In this document: positions 59,966 to 64,000 of the stretch, piece after piece
Position numbering within the stretch: position 1 is the stretch's first letter
Layout of the letters: every line of letters begins with the position of its first letter
NCBI RefSeq assembly: GCF_030123405.1
Contig: NZ_CP126110.1
Span: 5,208,001 to 5,272,000 of the forward strand
Origin: Neobacillus sp. WH10
GTDB lineage: Bacteria; Bacillota; Bacilli; Bacillales; Cytobacillaceae
Length of the DNA stretch: 64,000 nucleotides
Reading direction: 5' to 3'
The notes under the pieces: model-generated
The model's input: only the letters and a program-made list of their open reading frames with translations
Told to the model about the DNA's origin: nothing
Database searches by the model: none
Made by a program: the position numbers and the translations under genes

Positions 59966-61387
59966 TTATTCTTTAACTTCGCTTACCCTAAATCTATTTT
60001 TTAAAATAGCTCCACATTCCAAGATTTCCTGCTTAAATAGAATGATAAGTATGGAAAATAGAATCAAACCTCCAAAATAAAGCAGAAAATTACTATCGAT
60101 GAATACTACTAGAATTATCCATAATACTATAGCAGCTAGCATTATAATAGTTTCCAACATTTTATTCTCAAAATAATAATGTTTCAATCCAAAAAATGTA
60201 CGCATTAAATAAAATACAACATAAGAAAAACCTACAGCCATGGCTGCACCCTTCATACCCAGGGTTGGAATAAATATTAGGCATAATAAAACATTAACAG
60301 CCAAAGATATTCCAGAAATAATAATATGCAAATGGGATTTTAAAACAAAATTAACTCCCTGAACAGTAGTTTCAGACATTGTATAAAGTACAGGCATTAA
60401 GGCTAGAAATGGTATAATTGATGCCGCCTCACGGTATTCTGAACCTAAAAATAGTACAAACACGTCTTTCAACAAAACAACTAAAATACAGGTAATGAAC
60501 ATAATAACAGTTATTATTTTGGACATTCTACTGTAAAAATTACGGTCTTCCGAATTGTATTTATACTGTTCTAGACTAATGGGTGCCCAAATTACTGCAA
60601 ATGACGCTTGTATAACATTAAGTATTGCAATCACTTTAAATCCTGCTGTATAAATACCCAATTCCTCATTAGATACCCAAATATTTAAGAAAAGTTTATC
60701 CAAAGTCTGAAATAAAACTGTCATTAATGAGGAGATTAATAATGGTATAGAATACTTAAGAAGCTCTTTATAGTTTATTACTCGGATCTCTTTATCATTA
60801 TCCTCAATTTTCCAGAATGATTTTGAGAATAACAAAATTATCAAAGAAAGGGAAATAAAGGTAAGTATATTCCCTATTATTATTGCGTATCTATCAGGTG
60901 ATAGCAAAAAGGCCAGTGAAACAATGAATACTAAATCGAAAACTTTTTGAAGTACTTGAATTAACGAGTACCTATACCCATATTGCATCATACGTAAAAT
61001 TAACAAGCTAAATTTAAAGAGAATTAAAGAGAATATATATAATATCATTAAAATTGAAAATGAACTGTCAGGAGAAATAAAACTTGATATCTTGCTATCA
61101 AAAATAAATAGAAAAAGTGAGAGTATTGAAGTAACCATTATACTTATTATATAGCACTTCTTTAATAAGTTTTTTTTCTTAGTTTCATAGAAAAAACGAA
61201 CAAACGCTTGATCAAGACCTGCTAATGAGAATATACTTAGTACACTCACAATTGTTATAAATAAATTTGCAACACCATATTCGGATGGTGCAATAAGTCT
61301 AGTAATAATCGGTATTGTTATAATACCTATAAATAATGCCCCAATATTCCCTATTGAAAATGAAAACATTTTTTTTATTAGCAACAA
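59966..61387 (-). CDS. Wzx-like polysaccharide flippase
   Basis: A 473-residue membrane protein with about 14 hydrophobic segments. Its start (MFSFSIGNIGALFIGIITIP then IITRLIAPSEYGVANLFITI) is typical of the polysaccharide-transport branch of the MOP/MATE superfamily. It would flip a lipid-linked oligosaccharide to the outer face of the membrane. The start is TTG with GAAGG 9 nt upstream. The 331 bp after it (59635-59965) hold no gene I can support. Confidence 0.85.
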   Translation of the reverse strand: MLLIKKMFSFSIGNIGALFIGIITIPIITRLIAPSEYGVANLFITIVSVLSIFSLAGLDQAFVRFFYETKKKNLLKKCYIISIMVTSILSLFLFIFDSKISSFISPDSSFSILMILYIFSLILFKFSLLILRMMQYGYRYSLIQVLQKVFDLVFIVSLAFLLSPDRYAIIIGNILTFISLSLIILLFSKSFWKIEDNDKEIRVINYKELLKYSIPLLISSLMTVLFQTLDKLFLNIWVSNEELGIYTAGFKVIAILNVIQASFAVIWAPISLEQYKYNSEDRNFYSRMSKIITVIMFITCILVVLLKDVFVLFLGSEYREAASIIPFLALMPVLYTMSETTVQGVNFVLKSHLHIIISGISLAVNVLLCLIFIPTLGMKGAAMAVGFSYVVFYLMRTFFGLKHYYFENKMLETIIMLAAIVLWIILVVFIDSNFLLYFGGLILFSILIILFKQEILECGAILKNRFRVSEVKE

Positions 61388-61651
61388 TTTTTATTACCTT
61401 CTCTAAATTTTTTAAGAAAACCTCAAATAAATTCAAACCTTAAATTATTTTCCGCCAAAACCTTTCGATAACTATTTTAAATAAAGATCACGCACAAGTA
61501 CTTTTTTACTATAATATTATCTCACCCTACTGGTTCAAATTTATATTTTCTATAAATTCATTTACCTTCACCGTAATAAAAATAATACAACTTCATTATG
61601 TAAATTGATCGGGATACTAGCTTAAGTCCTGATATTCTTGGCCCAGTCGTG

Positions 61652-62917
61652 TTACCTAACCTTTATTTGTTTTTTCTTATATATACTAATTGCAATATAC
61701 AGAAATGAAATCATAATCCAAGTTGCTCTAATCCTATTAGCTCCACTTGATGAAATACCTATAACAAAAAATGCAGGCGTAAATGACATTATGCAAACAG
61801 TTAAAAGGTTTGGCAACTTCCATCTGTATACTCTAAGAAAATATATAAATATCATGATGATTCCACCAAATATGAATATCCCATATTCACACATTATTTC
61901 TAAATAAAAATTATGCACATTAATACCAAGCAACAAAATACTCTGGCCTGGACCTACACCTAAAAAAGCGGAATTAATGAATCCTTTAACTGCCCCTTCT
62001 ATTAAACGAATTCTTAATAAATCACTATTTACATTCGCTGGTGTGCTTAATAACAAAACTAATTCTTCTAACGAATAATTTGCAAATATTATAGTGCTAG
62101 CTAATATACTTATAAACAATAGCATAAAAGATACAATTTTAAACGTAGATTTACCAATTTTATACAATTTCACTAATATATAAAACAGAACTAAACTCAC
62201 ACCATACAGAACCATACCATAAATTGGAGCCCTAGCATCAATTTCAAGTAAAACAAAAACTGCTGCAATAATTGTAATCACTGTGAATATTTTATTCGTC
62301 TTAGTAAGTGCATAATTTAATATTAGAGAAACAATCCCCAAACAAATGAAGGTTGCGAAATCATTAATGTTTCCAAAAACTCCATATGGCTTATCATAGT
62401 TGTATAATTGATTTTCTATACTTACAGATATAATATGGTTTCCTGTGGTTATTTCCCAAAAGGCTATGAATAGATTTATAGTTAATCCAAGAATTAAACC
62501 TCTATTGAGAAAAATCAAATCCTCAATACTATGAATATTTAGTGCTATCATCATAACAATAAATATATTAACCACCAATGTTAAATAACTTGATATAGCA
62601 TAATCATTTTGAAAAATAAATAACATTTGAAGTGTCGCATAAAAGAACCAGAATATAAAAAAATAAATATATTTTTTTATGTCATATGTCGAAATTATAA
62701 TTCTGTTACTAAAATTCTCAACAATAAATAAAGCCATTGTTAATATGGCCATAATCCAAGATAGTTTAATGCCATATATATTAATTATTTCACCTAAACT
62801 AGAAGCTACTATCAAACAGAATAATGCAAATTGGGTCTTAGAATGATGTATTTTCTCTTTACTTACTTTACTGTTTTTGAGGTTTTCCTTGTTAAGAATA
62901 TAAGAACCTACTGTCAT
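61652..62917 (-). CDS. O-antigen ligase / Wzy-like polymerase family membrane protein
   Basis: A 421-residue protein with about 11 membrane helices. A large loop before the last helices carries FLGVGPGQSILLLGINVHNF then YLEIMCEYGIFIFGG, the His-Asn..Glu signature of the WaaL/Wzy family. It probably polymerises or transfers the repeat unit outside the membrane. AAGGTG precedes the ATG. It overlaps the glycosyltransferase gene upstream by 4 bp. 61388-61651 has no gene I can support. Confidence 0.85.
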   Translation of the reverse strand: MTVGSYILNKENLKNSKVSKEKIHHSKTQFALFCLIVASSLGEIINIYGIKLSWIMAILTMALFIVENFSNRIIISTYDIKKYIYFFIFWFFYATLQMLFIFQNDYAISSYLTLVVNIFIVMMIALNIHSIEDLIFLNRGLILGLTINLFIAFWEITTGNHIISVSIENQLYNYDKPYGVFGNINDFATFICLGIVSLILNYALTKTNKIFTVITIIAAVFVLLEIDARAPIYGMVLYGVSLVLFYILVKLYKIGKSTFKIVSFMLLFISILASTIIFANYSLEELVLLLSTPANVNSDLLRIRLIEGAVKGFINSAFLGVGPGQSILLLGINVHNFYLEIMCEYGIFIFGGIIMIFIYFLRVYRWKLPNLLTVCIMSFTPAFFVIGISSSGANRIRATWIMISFLYIAISIYKKKQIKVR

Positions 62918-64000
62918 TCTTTAATACACCTTTCATATATTAAATTTAGTCTGCTAGTAACTGGTTTTTCTCCATATTGGCTAATAGTTGCTCTACTTAT
63001 TTCATTCTTATGGTAATCATTATAATTATTAACCATTTTTAACATTGCATCTGCCAACTGTACTTCATTATCGACATCAACTAAAACTCCATTGTCCTCA
63101 TTAATAATCCATTCTGCACCACCATTACGTGTCCCGATTACCGGTTTACCACAGGCCAAAGCCTCAATATACACAACCCCAAAGGTCTCATTTGCGCTTG
63201 CAAGCACAAATGTATCACACGCTTGTAACTGATGTTTAACTTTTTCCCTGTCCATTTCTCCTAGCAAAAAGATTTGCTCATTCATCCCAAGATTATCTAT
63301 TTGTTCTTTCAATTCATTGTACAATGAACCCCCGCCAATAATTTGTAATTTGATATTACCATTACCCTTGAAAGATTTTGTAAAAGCATTTATGGTTAAC
63401 CCAAACCGCTTTCTCCCAATTAGGTTCCCGACGCTACAAAAAATAAAATCATCTAAGTGCCTATTTTTTTCTTTATATTGAAATAAGGAAGATACCATGT
63501 TTGGCACCACTTCTATTTTTTTATTGGTCCCTGTTAATTCAATAACACTTTGTTTAAGTCCATCCCCTACGCAAATAAAGCATTCAGCCATTTCTAAACA
63601 TTTTTTTAGGTAATTAACCTCTATAGGTGAAAGATCTTTATTTATTATTTTGCTTGAATGTTCTGTAATAACTACCGGAATATTATTCATTTCTCCAATT
63701 TTACAAGCGCAATATCCAGCTGGCATATAAGAATGTGCATGTATAATATCAACTTGTTCTCCGTCTTCAACAATTTTACGATATACTCTATTTAAACGTT
63801 TATAAAAATTTGAGATCATTAATCTTTTTGCTCTACCTAACCCAAATGCAGGTATTGTATAGGAATAAACTATTACACCCTCATCATAAAATTTTTTCAA
63901 CTTAAAATTATCTACATCAAAATAACCTCTTCTATCTTGAAAAGAAACATTTACAACAATTACTTTATGTCCAGCTTTATGCAACGAAATTGCTTGTTCT
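62914..64000 (-). CDS. Family 4 glycosyltransferase (5' end outside the window)
   Basis: A GT-B enzyme of the GT4 family: IIHAHSYMPAGYCACKIGEM and VVITEHSSKI at the acceptor side, FIFCSVGNLIGRKRFGLTIN at the hinge, and the donor-site motif LASANETFGVVYIEALACGK then PVIGTRNGGAEWI (E-x7-E). The frame remains open to the window edge (EQAISLHKAGHKV..), so the start is not seen. It would add a sugar to the growing lipid-linked unit. Confidence 0.9.
   Translation of the reverse strand, partial: EQAISLHKAGHKVIVVNVSFQDRRGYFDVDNFKLKKFYDEGVIVYSYTIPAFGLGRAKRLMISNFYKRLNRVYRKIVEDGEQVDIIHAHSYMPAGYCACKIGEMNNIPVVITEHSSKIINKDLSPIEVNYLKKCLEMAECFICVGDGLKQSVIELTGTNKKIEVVPNMVSSLFQYKEKNRHLDDFIFCSVGNLIGRKRFGLTINAFTKSFKGNGNIKLQIIGGGSLYNELKEQIDNLGMNEQIFLLGEMDREKVKHQLQACDTFVLASANETFGVVYIEALACGKPVIGTRNGGAEWIINEDNGVLVDVDNEVQLADAMLKMVNNYNDYHKNEISRATISQYGEKPVTSRLNLIYERCIKE

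Noticed and set aside
1..64000. tRNA, rRNA, riboswitch, prophage or CRISPR loci
   Set aside because: I saw no cloverleaf, rRNA-like, known riboswitch core or phage structural genes on either strand; without a search tool a short or diverged RNA could be missed.

Overview
The window looks like chromosome of a low-GC, spore-forming Bacillaceae bacterium (Bacillus / Neobacillus / Cytobacillus type). The grounds are a cwlJ spore-cortex hydrolase gene, a GerPA/GerPF-like gene, a ComK-like regulator, a bacillopeptidase F homologue, a full Bacillus-type iol set, strong AGGAGG ribosome binding sites and many TTG/GTG starts. All names rest on reading the sequence and remembered family motifs; no database search was run.

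Layout. 1-9.6 kb: a cut-off class V aminotransferase, cwlJ, a small GerP-like gene abutted by a solo tnpB transposon with recognisable ends, a 2H-type phosphoesterase, a secreted choline-binding-repeat protein, two genes each broken by one in-frame stop, and a stretch of repeats with an IS remnant between terminal inverted repeats. 9.7-13.4 kb: a very large secreted subtilase with a 60-bp tandem repeat array. 14-28 kb: inositol catabolism, with iolR, an iolX/iolG-like dehydrogenase, iolE, a sodium symporter and iolG in one run, and iolA-B-C-D-J in another. A tautomerase gene shares the same promoter architecture (-35 TTGACT, 17-bp spacer, -10 TAAGAT, then IolR-like boxes). 28-30.5 kb: small genes and gene remnants. 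30.6-38.1 kb: an uncharacterised PTS pathway (BglG/MtlR-type activator, UlaA-like EIIC, EIIB, EIIA, phosphotriesterase-like lactonase, creatininase-like hydrolase, KDGP-type aldolase, SIS isomerase). A 188-bp direct repeat, about 94% identical by eye, brackets the whole 14-38.3 kb catabolic block.

38.5-47 kb: ComK-like protein, two XRE regulators, a rhodanese, and three related membrane proteins upstream and downstream of one another beside a two-component system. One of the three is strikingly GC-rich and joins a low-GC N-terminal fragment. 47.5-50 kb: a small gene with its own terminator, a 5'-truncated symporter overlapping an SPFH gene, and a PxpB remnant. 50.3-54.7 kb: a surface-adhesin cassette (small regulator-like ORF, thioester-domain LPXTG adhesin, class A sortase) lying between ~530-bp direct repeats and truncating an acetyltransferase gene. 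55.5-64 kb: part of a surface-polysaccharide operon (WbpA-B-D-E-like enzymes for a diacetamido-uronic acid sugar nucleotide, flippase, polymerase/ligase, glycosyltransferase), running off the right edge.

The best candidates for something new are the adhesin-sortase cassette between long direct repeats, the lactonase/creatininase/aldolase PTS pathway, the extra IolR-type promoter on a tautomerase, the solo TnpB whose predicted guide reads the stop codon of the GerP-like gene, and the GC-discordant membrane gene.
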